Of a DNA stretch of 64,000 nt, positions 17,459 through 26,084 are shown one piece after another. Position numbers and translations under genes: made by a program. This stretch comes from Marinobacter sediminicola. Its GTDB lineage: Bacteria; Pseudomonadota; Gammaproteobacteria; Pseudomonadales; Oleiphilaceae. Within the stretch, counting starts at the first letter, position 1. Every line of letters starts with the position of its first letter. Location: assembly GCF_031157525.1 (NCBI RefSeq), contig NZ_JAVIXR010000002.1, positions 124,001 to 188,000 on the forward strand, written 5' to 3'. The notes beneath the pieces were generated by a model, which worked only from the letters and a program-made list of their open reading frames with translations, was not told the origin of the DNA and searched no databases.

Positions 17459-18541
17459 CTATTCACCCGGCGCGGGTACATCCTTCGAATCCACATCCTG
17501 TTCGTCAGCAATAGAGTTAGCCCAGGACTTGTCATCGGCGTCGGCCTTCACCCCCTCTTGATCCTCACCCCGCACAGGACTGAACGACAACTCCGTGAAC
17601 AGCGCAAAATGATCTGAGCCAAAATACGGCAAGCGTTTAATCGAAATCAGGGTGAAGTGGTGGCTGTGGAACAGGTGATCCAATGGCCAGCGCAGGAAAG
17701 GGTATTTAGCGTGGAACGTGTTAAACATGCCTCGCCCCACCCGCGGGTCCAGCAACCCACTGAGCTTACGGAACAACCGCGTCGTTTCTGACCAGGCCAC
17801 ATCATTCAGATCCCCGGTCACTAACAAAGGCTGGTCGCTGCCTACGATTTTTCGGGCAACAATCACTAGTTCAGCATCCCGTTCGGCGGACTCAGGATTC
17901 TCTGTGGGGCTTGGTGGCGTAGGATGAAGAAAATGCACGCGTACCTGGTCTCCCGTTCGCAGCTTGAGCAAGGCGTGCATTGACGGGACACCCTCTTCCA
18001 CGAGGTAGGATATTTCAGTTTCATCAAGCGGCAAGCGGGAATACACATGCATGCCGTAAAGGTTATCCAGAGGACATTTTATGCTGTAGGGCATGTCCTG
18101 TTGCAGCGTATCGAGGTGACCCTGCCACCAGGCATCAGACTCCAGCGTTACCAGTACATCCGGTTGGTGTTGATTCACCAGCCGCAACAAGGCATCAGCC
18201 TGCTTGTTTGGGGTCAGCACATTGGCCGTAAGGATGCTTAGTTTGCGGTCGGGGCTGGGGGACTTTGCTCTTTTAACTTCTGCTCGCCAGAAAACCGTAT
18301 AGGGCAGAATCCACCACAGCTGCCAAGCAAAACAAGCCAGTGTGACACTAACAAGAAGCCACGTCTGAGCCTTGGCATGATCAAGGAGCAAGACTTGCAT
18401 CAGGATTAGTAGTGCGGCAACGGCCGCCAGTTGCAGGCGGGGAAAATCCATTCCCCTTACGAGCCAATGGGGATGACGCCATATTGGCAAAAGCGTAGCC
18501 ACTGCCAGCAAGCCGGTAGCGATTAAAATGACTAAATCCAT
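17459..18541 (-). CDS. Membrane-anchored endonuclease/exonuclease/phosphatase (EEP) protein
   Basis: 360 residues. Three hydrophobic helices fill residues 1-85; the EEP domain (about 100-325) follows with ILTANV, DVLVTLESD, the Mg/catalytic GDLND in LLVTGDLNDVAW, and SDHFALF near the end. An acidic tail (about 330-360) closes the protein. The fold cuts phosphodiesters or phosphomonoesters in nucleic acids, phospholipids or inositol phosphates; this membrane-anchored bacterial type has no firm substrate. Its start overlaps the 3' end of the 2H phosphoesterase gene by 10 bases, so the two are translationally linked. Confidence 0.85.
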   Translation of the reverse strand: MDLVILIATGLLAVATLLPIWRHPHWLVRGMDFPRLQLAAVAALLILMQVLLLDHAKAQTWLLVSVTLACFAWQLWWILPYTVFWRAEVKRAKSPSPDRKLSILTANVLTPNKQADALLRLVNQHQPDVLVTLESDAWWQGHLDTLQQDMPYSIKCPLDNLYGMHVYSRLPLDETEISYLVEEGVPSMHALLKLRTGDQVRVHFLHPTPPSPTENPESAERDAELVIVARKIVGSDQPLLVTGDLNDVAWSETTRLFRKLSGLLDPRVGRGMFNTFHAKYPFLRWPLDHLFHSHHFTLISIKRLPYFGSDHFALFTELSFSPVRGEDQEGVKADADDKSWANSIADEQDVDSKDVPAPGE

Positions 18542-19155
18542 AACCCCCCCAATTTTATGCGATGCACAACCCGATAAGGCCCTTGCACTTCATTCGTTCT
18601 ATATTGAGCGAATACGATCTCATTAACCATGAACTCTATATCTGGAGATTGTATTTCTGATAAGTCCTTTGAGATACGAAAGGTATCGTAGGCTTTGTTA
18701 TAAAAGCCAAGGGTGACATGTGGCGTGTAGATTTTTGGGTCACCGGCATGCTGAACACTGCTCAAGCATCTACGTATATCGTTTAAATTATCATCTGGAT
18801 CAATAACCTGCAGATAAGGACAGGTGGAAAAGCTGTTGCAGCGGGCTAACCACAAGGGGAAAGCCTGCAGATTGCACGCCTCCAACCGCTTAACATTTTG
18901 CATTATCGAGGGCCCAAGGCGATCGCCATCCTCCAGCAACCCCTCCAGAGCCAGAGTTATATGAGGCTGTCGTAAGTAGCCAGAATGCAATTTATCGGAA
19001 AGATATTCTTGGTGAGCGCTTATTTTCTTCAGGCAATCGACGTCTGATACCTCAATCGCCCAGAAACCAAAATGTTCAATGCCCCCATGCCACTCGGGAA
19101 AGTCTCGCAGCTCGGTTTCGTGGGTCGTTTTATGGTTTAGGAAATCGGAAAACAT
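18532..19155 (-). CDS. 2H phosphoesterase (2'-5' RNA ligase-like)
   Basis: 207 residues from ATG 19155, with GGTGGTG eight bases upstream; an in-frame start at 19191 lacks a ribosome site. The two catalytic motifs of the 2H superfamily are present: PHITLAL (H65, T67) and PHVTLGF (H146, T148), about 80 residues apart as expected. Family members hydrolyse 2',3'-cyclic or 2'-5' phosphodiester bonds in RNA or nucleotides. The protein is soluble. Overlap with the EEP gene suggests sequential action on a phosphodiester substrate, which is inference only. Confidence 0.75.
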   Translation of the reverse strand: MFSDFLNHKTTHETELRDFPEWHGGIEHFGFWAIEVSDVDCLKKISAHQEYLSDKLHSGYLRQPHITLALEGLLEDGDRLGPSIMQNVKRLEACNLQAFPLWLARCNSFSTCPYLQVIDPDDNLNDIRRCLSSVQHAGDPKIYTPHVTLGFYNKAYDTFRISKDLSEIQSPDIEFMVNEIVFAQYRTNEVQGPYRVVHRIKLGGLWI

Positions 19156-19200
19156 AAACAAAACACCACCAATGCGCAGGAACAACACCATGCCGGAGCG

Positions 19201-20241
19201 CTAGTTATTGCTTACGTAGTAATTACATTTATCCGCATACATATTTTTATCAGCCTGGCTCAACAACGCTTGTACCGATGTTCCGTCTTCAGGGTATAGC
19301 GCCGCACCCTGGCTCACATGGCATTGCAGCGTATGGTGCTGAATCTGAAAGAGCTCAGCCATAGCCTCTTCAATGCGGGCCATGATTTGATTCACCCCTT
19401 GGTTATCCTTTATTTGAGGCAGCAAAACTACAAATTCATCGCCGCCAATACGGGCAAAAGTGTCCGTATCTCTCAGTTGCTGTTTGATGCGTTGAGCCAC
19501 CTGCTGCAGCAAAGCGTCTCCCGCCTCGTGCCCGTAGGTATCATTTACTTGCTTGAAAGCATTAAGGTCGATGAATAACACGGCAAACGGGTCTTTACTG
19601 CGCTGCGCCAAACCAATGGTTTGCTTGATTCGCTCATTTAACACTGAGCGATTAACAAGGCCAGTGAGACTGTCGTGGTGAGCCAGGTACAGAATCTTTT
19701 CTTCAGCCGCCTTACGGTCGGAAATATCAGAGAGCATATTCAGCGTTGCTGGCTGCCCACCCCAAACAATCGCTGCGCCACTTATTTCAATAGGGTAGCT
19801 GGTGCCATCCTTGCGTAGAAAGAGGCTTTCGTAACGATGCGGTGCCCCCTCCCCTGCAATACGGCGCTGATAATTAGCCATCATTTCATCCCGTGCTGAG
19901 GGATGAATGAGGGGCATGAAGGACGGCAACGCCTTGAGCTCAGCTTCACCATACCCGCTCATTTCACACATGCGCGGGTTCAGGTAGACCAACCGTGTGT
20001 TTTGCACCACGGCAATCCCTTCGTGCGCATTTTCAACAAGATAGCGAAACGAATCCGCGCCCTCGCGCAGCTCCTGCACTAACAAACTTTGAGCAGCCAT
20101 AGCACGGCGGAAACGCAGAAGGCACCAAGCGCCAGCCAACAGCAATATCAACAGAAGCAGGGATACACTCCAGCAAAAAATGGGGCTAACCGAGTACCCT
20201 GCTTCGATTAAAGCGGTTGGCGCTTTGGCGCTAACTTCCAT
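19201..20241 (-). CDS. PAS-GGDEF diguanylate cyclase
   Basis: 346 residues from ATG 20241. One membrane helix (about 20-43) is followed by a PAS domain (about 60-180, with PFAM-like SFRYLVENAHEGIAVV and YPIEISG) and a GGDEF domain (about 185-346). The active-site motif is intact (RIGGDEFVV), and an RxxD inhibitory site (RDTD) stands five residues before it, so the enzyme should make cyclic di-GMP and be product-inhibited. There is almost no periplasmic part, so the signal is likely sensed in the cytoplasm by the PAS domain. It is probably a single gene; 45 bases separate it from the 2H gene downstream. Confidence 0.92.
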   Translation of the reverse strand: MEVSAKAPTALIEAGYSVSPIFCWSVSLLLLILLLAGAWCLLRFRRAMAAQSLLVQELREGADSFRYLVENAHEGIAVVQNTRLVYLNPRMCEMSGYGEAELKALPSFMPLIHPSARDEMMANYQRRIAGEGAPHRYESLFLRKDGTSYPIEISGAAIVWGGQPATLNMLSDISDRKAAEEKILYLAHHDSLTGLVNRSVLNERIKQTIGLAQRSKDPFAVLFIDLNAFKQVNDTYGHEAGDALLQQVAQRIKQQLRDTDTFARIGGDEFVVLLPQIKDNQGVNQIMARIEEAMAELFQIQHHTLQCHVSQGAALYPEDGTSVQALLSQADKNMYADKCNYYVSNN

Positions 20242-20392
20242 ACGCAAGCTCTGTCATGGCCGAAATTCAGTGGTTTCTAACTAGAATACTGCTCTTCGCG
20301 CTTATCACAAGTGACGAAAGTAAAATGAAGCACTTTAGTCTGAAAGACGGGGCTCAGCGGGGGGGGCCAAGCCCACCCGCTGAGTGATCCAG

Positions 20393-20764
20393 TTAGGCAG
20401 CCGCTTCCTTAGGATTCGGACCGTACTGGTTTTGCCCAGGCTTGCTATCCAGAACCATAAACACCAGCAGCACGATTGCACCGATAAGCGGAACAAACAC
20501 CATCAGAAACCACCAGCCACTCCGGCCAGTGTCATGAAGCCGGCGCACGGTTACCGCTAGGCTGGGGAGCAAAACAGCCAGTGTGTATAGCCCGCCAAGC
20601 AAGCCCAACCCGGCTTCTGGGCTAAACGTCCCAGTAACACCATCAATTGCTCCAAGAGCAAGACTGATGATGATATTGAACAAGACGAACCACCAATATT
20701 CCGCTCTTCTCGCTCTGCCGTTGAATATGGCGTATTTTTTCAAGACTTGTAGATACCAGTTCAT
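20393..20764 (-). CDS. DUF805 membrane protein
   Basis: 123 residues beginning MNWYLQVLKKYAIFNGRARR and containing four hydrophobic segments, the AEYWWFVLFN motif and VRRLHDTGRSGWW, all diagnostic of DUF805. It is an inner-membrane protein of unknown role and ordinary length. It stands alone between intergenic stretches in a looser region of the window. Confidence 0.92.
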   Translation of the reverse strand: MNWYLQVLKKYAIFNGRARRAEYWWFVLFNIIISLALGAIDGVTGTFSPEAGLGLLGGLYTLAVLLPSLAVTVRRLHDTGRSGWWFLMVFVPLIGAIVLLVFMVLDSKPGQNQYGPNPKEAAA

Positions 20765-21070
20765 TCAAATTCCCTTTTCTTGCCCCAGTTTTCATTGGCC
20801 AGGCGACAGTGGGGCGTGCTGTCGGCTGGTGGTAGGTGCACATTTGATATTACGTTCTCAATATCAGGGCAAAGTCCTGATCGTTGCCGTATGCTTTCTA
20901 CCAAAAGGAATCGCAGCTAATAATTTTGGAAAGCACCGGAAAAGCACATTTAGAGCTAAGGCATACCTTGATACATGAAGCGAGCTATATTCCATTAACT
21001 TCCTAAAGATAGCGCACAAAACAGAGGTGTCGCATGCGCAATACAGCGCCTGATTGTTATGAGCTAGCTC
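20765..21070. other. Gene-free stretch, 306 bases
   Basis: No credible reading frame, tRNA or terminator is visible. I compared it with the integron attC core pattern (inverted RYYYAAC/GTTRRRY) and found no convincing pair. It presumably carries the DUF805 promoter on the minus strand. Confidence 0.5.
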
Positions 21071-21556
21071 TTAGCTTTCTGTAAACTCAACACTTTGAAC
21101 GCCTCTATTCTTTGGGCGGATCACGACGGTACCTGCCATTTTGTCGTGCCAACCCTGCTTCTTGCTATCCCACGCCACCCAGAACAAACCCAAAAATAAA
21201 GGAATGGTAGAAACAAAATATCCAATATAGCGAATAACCGACTGTTGAACCGTAGGCCTATTTCCAGTACGTGCGTCAACAACAATAGCTTTTACCGCCA
21301 TTTTTCCTGGCGTGGCTGACTTATGCATCCAAAACAACACTGTCGCGATAAAGGGCAGCACATAGGAAATCAGAAAATCAGCGCCACCCAATATAAAATC
21401 ATCAGAATAGAAATATGAGTCCCCGTAAATCATGTACAAAATGGGAACTGTAATACATAAAATAATAATCCCGTCAATCAACGATGCTCCAGCCCTGATC
21501 CAAAAGCCCGCATATTCGTATGCCGCTCCAAACTTCTCTATTGCTTTACTGCTCAT
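21071..21556 (-). CDS. RDD family membrane protein
   Basis: 161 residues. The N-terminal YAGFWIRAGASLIDGIIIL is the RDD signature (Arg-Ala...Asp), and four hydrophobic stretches follow. The motif ATPGKMAVKAIVVDARTG is also typical. RDD proteins are small membrane proteins; some act in ion transport, most are uncharacterised. It has an A+T-rich upstream region and is probably a single gene. Confidence 0.9.
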   Translation of the reverse strand: MSSKAIEKFGAAYEYAGFWIRAGASLIDGIIILCITVPILYMIYGDSYFYSDDFILGGADFLISYVLPFIATVLFWMHKSATPGKMAVKAIVVDARTGNRPTVQQSVIRYIGYFVSTIPLFLGLFWVAWDSKKQGWHDKMAGTVVIRPKNRGVQSVEFTES

Positions 21557-21715
21557 TTCAACTCCTTTACGAGTTTATGGTTGATGATTTTTTCGTTGTA
21601 CATGACGTGTAGAAAATATGAAACAAAGCAATTACATTTCATGTTCGATAAACAGCAGACAATCTCATAAAACACAATCTCATATTTCACGTAACTTCGC
21701 TGCCACACACCTAAT

Positions 21716-22093
21716 CTATTGCCAGTTTCCGGGATTTAGGCAGTTTTCATTATTTGTGAATTTTTCTTGAATCACAGTGCTATATGCAACACCGGCACAC
21801 TGGCCGACCTTATCACCCCAAAACGCTCCATCTTCAGGCAGGACAAGTTTAGAAGGCATTTTAGCATCAAGATTATTAAGACAAGCGCGTGTTGTAGATG
21901 AAGCCACCTCTTCACACTCGACTGCTGAAATTTTATAACACTGCCTGAAAAACTCGGCCGACTGACACATTGCCGCTGGCAACACTACTTTCATAGCTGA
22001 AACCCACTGCTCTTTCGTTACCTCCTGAGCCTGAACCAAGCCAGAGATAAAGACAGCAATTAATACTGTTACTATTTTTTTCAAAATCAACAT
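21716..22093 (-). CDS. Small secreted cysteine-containing protein, unknown
   Basis: 125 residues. A signal peptide (MLILKKIVTVLIAVFISGLVQAQ) precedes a mature part with six cysteines (CQ, CY, CE, CL, CA, CL contexts). Their even number and spacing suggest disulfides in the periplasm. I do not recognise the family. The gene and its surroundings look more A+T-rich than the core genes of the window, in keeping with an accessory locus. Confidence 0.65.
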   Translation of the reverse strand: MLILKKIVTVLIAVFISGLVQAQEVTKEQWVSAMKVVLPAAMCQSAEFFRQCYKISAVECEEVASSTTRACLNNLDAKMPSKLVLPEDGAFWGDKVGQCAGVAYSTVIQEKFTNNENCLNPGNWQ

Positions 22094-22197
22094 CCTAAAT
22101 TGCCAGGGTTATAATTATTTACTCTTGGCCATTTAATAAATACGGCCAGTCCTTTTCCGAATTAACTGGCGATCCTAAGCAGCTATTTACTATAGGT

Positions 22198-22356
22198 CTA
22201 TTTGTATACAACCCCATTATGCTTAAGCCAACCAGCTTCGTGCCGACCTGCAGGGTCATGATGCGTCCAATGAACCACACCACCTTTAGAGTTCCACTCA
22301 TGCTCTCCATAAAACTCGATAGATATAGATAACCAAAGCTTTTTACACTCTGTCAT
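22198..22356 (-). pseudogene. 3' remnant of a DUF3465 gene
   Basis: A 52-codon frame ends with [20 protein letters not shown] and [12 protein letters not shown], which matches the C-terminal half of DUF3465 proteins as I know them. The expected N-terminal half (a beta-rich region after a signal peptide) is missing: the frame is closed by TAA 12 bases before the ATG, and the first dozen residues do not fit the family. The sequence is therefore a truncated gene, or a short product of unknown value if expressed. The neighbouring secreted gene is on the same strand about 105 bases downstream. Confidence 0.65.
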
Positions 22357-22684
22357 CGCGTGACCTCGCCATTATTGCAATACCGATGTTCGTTGGCCGC
22401 CTTACCATTTCGCATAGCCGGTCTAAGTTTTCTTTCAAACAGCCGTAAACCAGCCACAGGCATAGCTGTGCCCAATAGGCATAAATGAGGCGAAGTACCC
22501 GGAATTGAAATCGAGAATCTGGAGTCGTACTGAAGAGGTCATCGGCCGTTATCCTTAACTAGCAAGCGCGTCCATTGCGAATAGCTAGCTACATTAGACT
22601 ATATCGCGACAATTTACCTTCGGCTTTTGCAAAATTTAGTTAATTCTATGATGGGGGAGTTAACGAGAAGGAAATCAGGAAGGT
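22357..22684. other. Gene-free stretch upstream of the DUF3465 remnant
   Basis: About 330 bases without a credible gene on either strand. Only very short frames are present and no recognisable transposase fragment was found. It may be scar sequence left when the DUF3465 gene was broken. Confidence 0.45.
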
Positions 22685-22718
22685 AAAACACAGCCCCAGG
22701 CAAGACGTCCAGGGCTGT
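22685..22718 (-). terminator. Probable terminator of the tkt-epd-pgk-fba operon
   Basis: On the minus strand a stem ACAGCCC/GGGCTGT with further pairing towards the loop is followed by GTTTTA, about 13 bases after the fba stop. The T-run is short. Confidence 0.65.
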
Positions 22719-22729
22719 TTCAAAGCAAC

Positions 22730-23794
22730 TTACTTAACTTTCGGGTCCAGCTCACCAGACTCATAGCGCTGATACATCAGCTCCAGGTTGATGGGCTTGA
22801 TCTTGCTGGCCTGGCCAGCACAGCCGAAAGCTTCGTAACGAGCTACGCAGATGTCTGTCATGGCTACCATGGTGGCCTGCAGGAATTTGCGTGGGTCGAA
22901 TTCGGCCGGGTTCTGGGCCATGAAGCGGCGTACTGCGCCGGTGCTTGCAAGGCGCAGGTCGGTGTCGATGTTTACTTTACGCACACCGTGCTTGATGCCT
23001 TCTACAATTTCCTCAACCGGTACACCGTAGGTTTCGGGAATCTCGCCACCGAATTCGTTGATTACTTTCAGCCACTCCTGAGGTACGGAGCTGGAGCCGT
23101 GCATTACCAGGTGAGTGTCTGGAATGCGGGCGTGGATGGCTTTGATCTGGTTGATGGCCAGAATGTCGCCCGTGGGTGGGCGGGTGAACTTGTAAGCGCC
23201 GTGGCTGGTGCCGATGGCGATGGCCAGTGCGTCTACGTGGGTTTTCTTCACGAAGTCCGCGGCTTCTTCCGGATCGGTCAGCATCTGGCTCATATCCAGA
23301 GTGCCTTCCGCGCCAATGCCGTCTTCTTCACCGGCCTGGCCGGTTTCCAGAGAGCCCAGGCAACCCAGCTCGCCTTCTACAGATACGCCACAGGCGTGGG
23401 CCATTTCAACGGTGCGGCGGGTTACGTCTACGTTGTAGTCGTAGTCCATAGGCGTTTTGCCGTCTTCGCCCAGGGAGCCGTCCATCATTACGGAGCTGAA
23501 GCCCAATTGGATGGAGCGCTGGCAAATGGCCGGGCTGGTGCCGTGATCCTGGTGCATTACCACCGGGATGTGTGGCCATTCTTCAATGGCCGCAAGAATC
23601 AGGTGGCGCAGAAAGGGGGCTCCGGCGTATTTGCGGGCGCCTGCAGAGGCCTGAACAATAACCGGGGAATCGGTTTTGTCGGCAGCTTCCATGATGGCGC
23701 GCATCTGTTCCAGGTTGTTTACGTTAAAGGCTGGCACACCGTAACCGTGCTCGGCGGCGTGATCCAGCATTTGCCGCAGCGAAATCAGGGCCAT
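22730..23794 (-). CDS. fba: Fructose-1,6-bisphosphate aldolase, class II
   Basis: 354 residues starting [31 protein letters not shown]. Zinc-ligand regions are visible in [27 protein letters not shown] and [10 protein letters not shown]. Length and wording match the class II subtype also used in Calvin-cycle operons (Fba/CbbA), but no other Calvin gene is present, so glycolysis and gluconeogenesis are the likely roles: fructose-1,6-bisphosphate to and from dihydroxyacetone phosphate and glyceraldehyde-3-phosphate. It is the last gene of the operon after pgk (62-base gap). Confidence 0.97.
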   Translation of the reverse strand: MALISLRQMLDHAAEHGYGVPAFNVNNLEQMRAIMEAADKTDSPVIVQASAGARKYAGAPFLRHLILAAIEEWPHIPVVMHQDHGTSPAICQRSIQLGFSSVMMDGSLGEDGKTPMDYDYNVDVTRRTVEMAHACGVSVEGELGCLGSLETGQAGEEDGIGAEGTLDMSQMLTDPEEAADFVKKTHVDALAIAIGTSHGAYKFTRPPTGDILAINQIKAIHARIPDTHLVMHGSSSVPQEWLKVINEFGGEIPETYGVPVEEIVEGIKHGVRKVNIDTDLRLASTGAVRRFMAQNPAEFDPRKFLQATMVAMTDICVARYEAFGCAGQASKIKPINLELMYQRYESGELDPKVK

Positions 23795-23856
23795 TTGGTT
23801 GTCTCCTTGGTTTTAGCTTTTAAAGTTTCAGTTTCAAAATTGTTTGGAACGAATGC

Positions 23857-25017
23857 TTACGCGCCGCGCTCTTCCAGTACGGCTACGGCTGGCAGCACTT
23901 TGCCTTCCACAAACTCCAGGAAGGCGCCACCGCCGGTGGAAATGTATGAGATCTTGTCAGCTATGCCGTATTTGTCAACGGCCGCCACTGTGTCTCCACC
24001 ACCGGCCAGTGAGAAGGCGTCGCTTTCGGCGATGGCTTCGGCCAGGGTTTTGGTGCCGTTGCCAAACTGCTCAAACTCGAACACGCCTACCGGGCCATTC
24101 CACAGAATGGTTTTGGCGCTCTTGAGCAATTCGGCGAATTGGCCGGCGGTTTGAGGGCCTGCGTCGAGAATCATGTCGTCTTCAGTAACGTCTTCAATGT
24201 TCCGAACAGTGGCGGTGGCGTTTTCTGAAAACTCACTGGCCACCACTACGTCGACCGGCAGGGGGATGTTAACGCGGGAAGCGATGTCTTTGGCAGTGTC
24301 CAAGAGTTCATGTTCGCACAGGGACTTGCCAACTGGGTGGCCGGCTGCGGCCAGGAAGGTGTTGGCGATGCCGCCACCGACAATAATCTGGTCACACACG
24401 TTTTCCAGCGCGTTGAGTACGTCGAGCTTGGTGGATACTTTCGCGCCACCAACAATGGCGACGACAGGTTTGGCCGGGTTATCCAGGGCTTTGCCCAGGG
24501 CTTCCAGCTCTGCCGCCAGCAATGGTCCAGCGCAAGCTTCTGGTGCAAACTTTGCAACGCCGTGGGTGGAAGCCTGGGCGCGGTGGGCTGTGCCGAAGGC
24601 GTCCATCACGTAGATGTCGCACAGGGCTGCGTATTGCTTGGCCAGGGTTTCGTCGTCTTTCTTCTCGCCTTTGTTGAAGCGAACGTTTTCAAACAGAACC
24701 ACTTCACCGTCGGCCACTTCAACACCGCCGAGGTAATCTTTAATCAGGCGCACTTCCTGGCCCAGAGCGTTGGTGAGGTTTTCTGCAACGGGCTTGAGGG
24801 AGGAGGCTTCGTCGTACACGCCTTCTTCCGGGCGGCCCAGGTGAGACATCAACATCACTTTGGCGCCAGCGTCTCTGGCGGCCTTGATGGTTGGCAGGGA
24901 GGCGCGGATGCGGGCATCGCTGGATATCACGCCGTTCTTTACCGGCACGTTGAGGTCTTCGCGGATCAGAACCCGCTTGCCAGCGAGGTTCAGGTCGGTC
25001 ATTTTTTTAATGGCCAT
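23857..25017 (-). CDS. pgk: Phosphoglycerate kinase
   Basis: 386 residues with the N-terminal substrate loop [14 protein letters not shown] and [11 protein letters not shown], the basic [11 protein letters not shown], the hinge [16 protein letters not shown], and the nucleotide-binding [13 protein letters not shown] plus [10 protein letters not shown]. It catalyses 1,3-bisphosphoglycerate + ADP to and from 3-phosphoglycerate + ATP in the cytoplasm. It lies between epd and fba, the same order as in E. coli. Length is ordinary. Confidence 0.98.
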   Translation of the reverse strand: MAIKKMTDLNLAGKRVLIREDLNVPVKNGVISSDARIRASLPTIKAARDAGAKVMLMSHLGRPEEGVYDEASSLKPVAENLTNALGQEVRLIKDYLGGVEVADGEVVLFENVRFNKGEKKDDETLAKQYAALCDIYVMDAFGTAHRAQASTHGVAKFAPEACAGPLLAAELEALGKALDNPAKPVVAIVGGAKVSTKLDVLNALENVCDQIIVGGGIANTFLAAAGHPVGKSLCEHELLDTAKDIASRVNIPLPVDVVVASEFSENATATVRNIEDVTEDDMILDAGPQTAGQFAELLKSAKTILWNGPVGVFEFEQFGNGTKTLAEAIAESDAFSLAGGGDTVAAVDKYGIADKISYISTGGGAFLEFVEGKVLPAVAVLEERGA

Positions 25018-25055
25018 GATCTGGGTTCCGTTAGTTCAATTAATTGGCAAAGAGT

Positions 25056-26084
25056 TTAAAGCCGGGATAGCCAGCTTTGGCTTACATCCAGCATGCGGCT
25101 GGCAAATCCCCATTCGTTATCAAACCAGCATAACACTTTCACCATGGTGCCCCGGGTTACGCGGGTTTGGCCGCCATCTACTACGCCGGAGTGGGAATCA
25201 TGGTTGAAGTCGGAGCTGGCCAGCAGTTCGTCGGTGTATCCGAGTATGCCTTTTAGCGGGCCATCGGCGGCATCCTTCAATACACGGTTTACCGAGGGTA
25301 CGTCGGTGGCTTCTCGCACGTTGAACACCATGTCGATGGCAGACACGTTCATGGTGGGCACGCGCAAGGCCACTGAGCTGAAGCGGCCTTCCATTTGCGG
25401 AAGCAAGCGTTCTACGCCCCGCGCCAGCCCGGTATCTACCGGCACTATGTTGTGCAGTGCGCTACGGGTAAGCCGCAAATCCTGCTGGTGATAGGCATCA
25501 ATCACCGGCTGGTCGTTCATGGCAGCGTGAATGGTGGTGGTACTGCCCTGCTCCACGCCAAAGGCTTTATCCAATACGGTTATCACCGGAACAAGGCAGT
25601 TGGTGGTGCAGGAGCCTGCTGCCACTATGCGATCGTCTGCGGTGATTTCCGTTTCGTTAATGCCAAACACCACGGTGCGATCGACGTCTGATTCTGCCGG
25701 TTGGGAGAACAGCAGTCGCTTCGCACCCGCCTGAAGGTGTAATTCAGCCGTGGCCCGGTCGGTGTATGAACCAGAGCACTCCAGTACCAGATCGATATCC
25801 AGTTCTTTCCACGGCAGTTCCGCCGGATCTGCATGGCGCAGTATGCGGATAGGATCACCGTTGATGATCAAATCCTGCCCCTGCACGGCAATGCTTCCGG
25901 TGAACCGGCCATGGGTGGAATCGTAGCGGGTCAGGTGTGCAATGGTGTCGATATCAGAAAGCTCGTTAATCGCGACCACCTGAAGGTGATCGCGAAAACC
26001 GTTTTCGTACAGAGCACGCAACACGCACTGGCCAATACGGCCATACCCGTTGATGGCAATACGAAAGGGCACGGAGTCTGTCAT
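25056..26084 (-). CDS. epd: Erythrose-4-phosphate / glyceraldehyde-3-phosphate dehydrogenase
   Basis: 342 residues with the NAD-binding start RIAINGYGRIGQCVLRAL, the catalytic Cys in AAGSCTTNCLVPV, and the C-terminal WFDNEWGFASRM. The placement tkt-epd-pgk-fba and wording such as RLLFSQPAESDVDRTVVFGIN fit Epd/GapB rather than the main glycolytic GapA. Epd makes 4-phosphoerythronate for pyridoxal phosphate; GapB-type enzymes act in gluconeogenesis. Which it does here cannot be told. Its ATG overlaps the tkt stop by one base. Confidence 0.92.
   Translation of the reverse strand: MTDSVPFRIAINGYGRIGQCVLRALYENGFRDHLQVVAINELSDIDTIAHLTRYDSTHGRFTGSIAVQGQDLIINGDPIRILRHADPAELPWKELDIDLVLECSGSYTDRATAELHLQAGAKRLLFSQPAESDVDRTVVFGINETEITADDRIVAAGSCTTNCLVPVITVLDKAFGVEQGSTTTIHAAMNDQPVIDAYHQQDLRLTRSALHNIVPVDTGLARGVERLLPQMEGRFSSVALRVPTMNVSAIDMVFNVREATDVPSVNRVLKDAADGPLKGILGYTDELLASSDFNHDSHSGVVDGGQTRVTRGTMVKVLCWFDNEWGFASRMLDVSQSWLSRL

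Noticed and set aside
22119..22310. 63-codon minus-strand frame
   Set aside because: It overlaps the DUF3465 remnant in another frame; the remnant frame has the clear family signature.
20393..22729. Integron cassette array
   Set aside because: Small same-strand genes with DUF3465, RDD and DUF805 suggested cassettes, but I found no pair of attC core sites and no integrase gene.
22988..24154. Plus-strand frame of 388 codons opposite fba and pgk
   Set aside because: It is a mirror of two certain glycolytic genes; its product is repetitive and matches no family.
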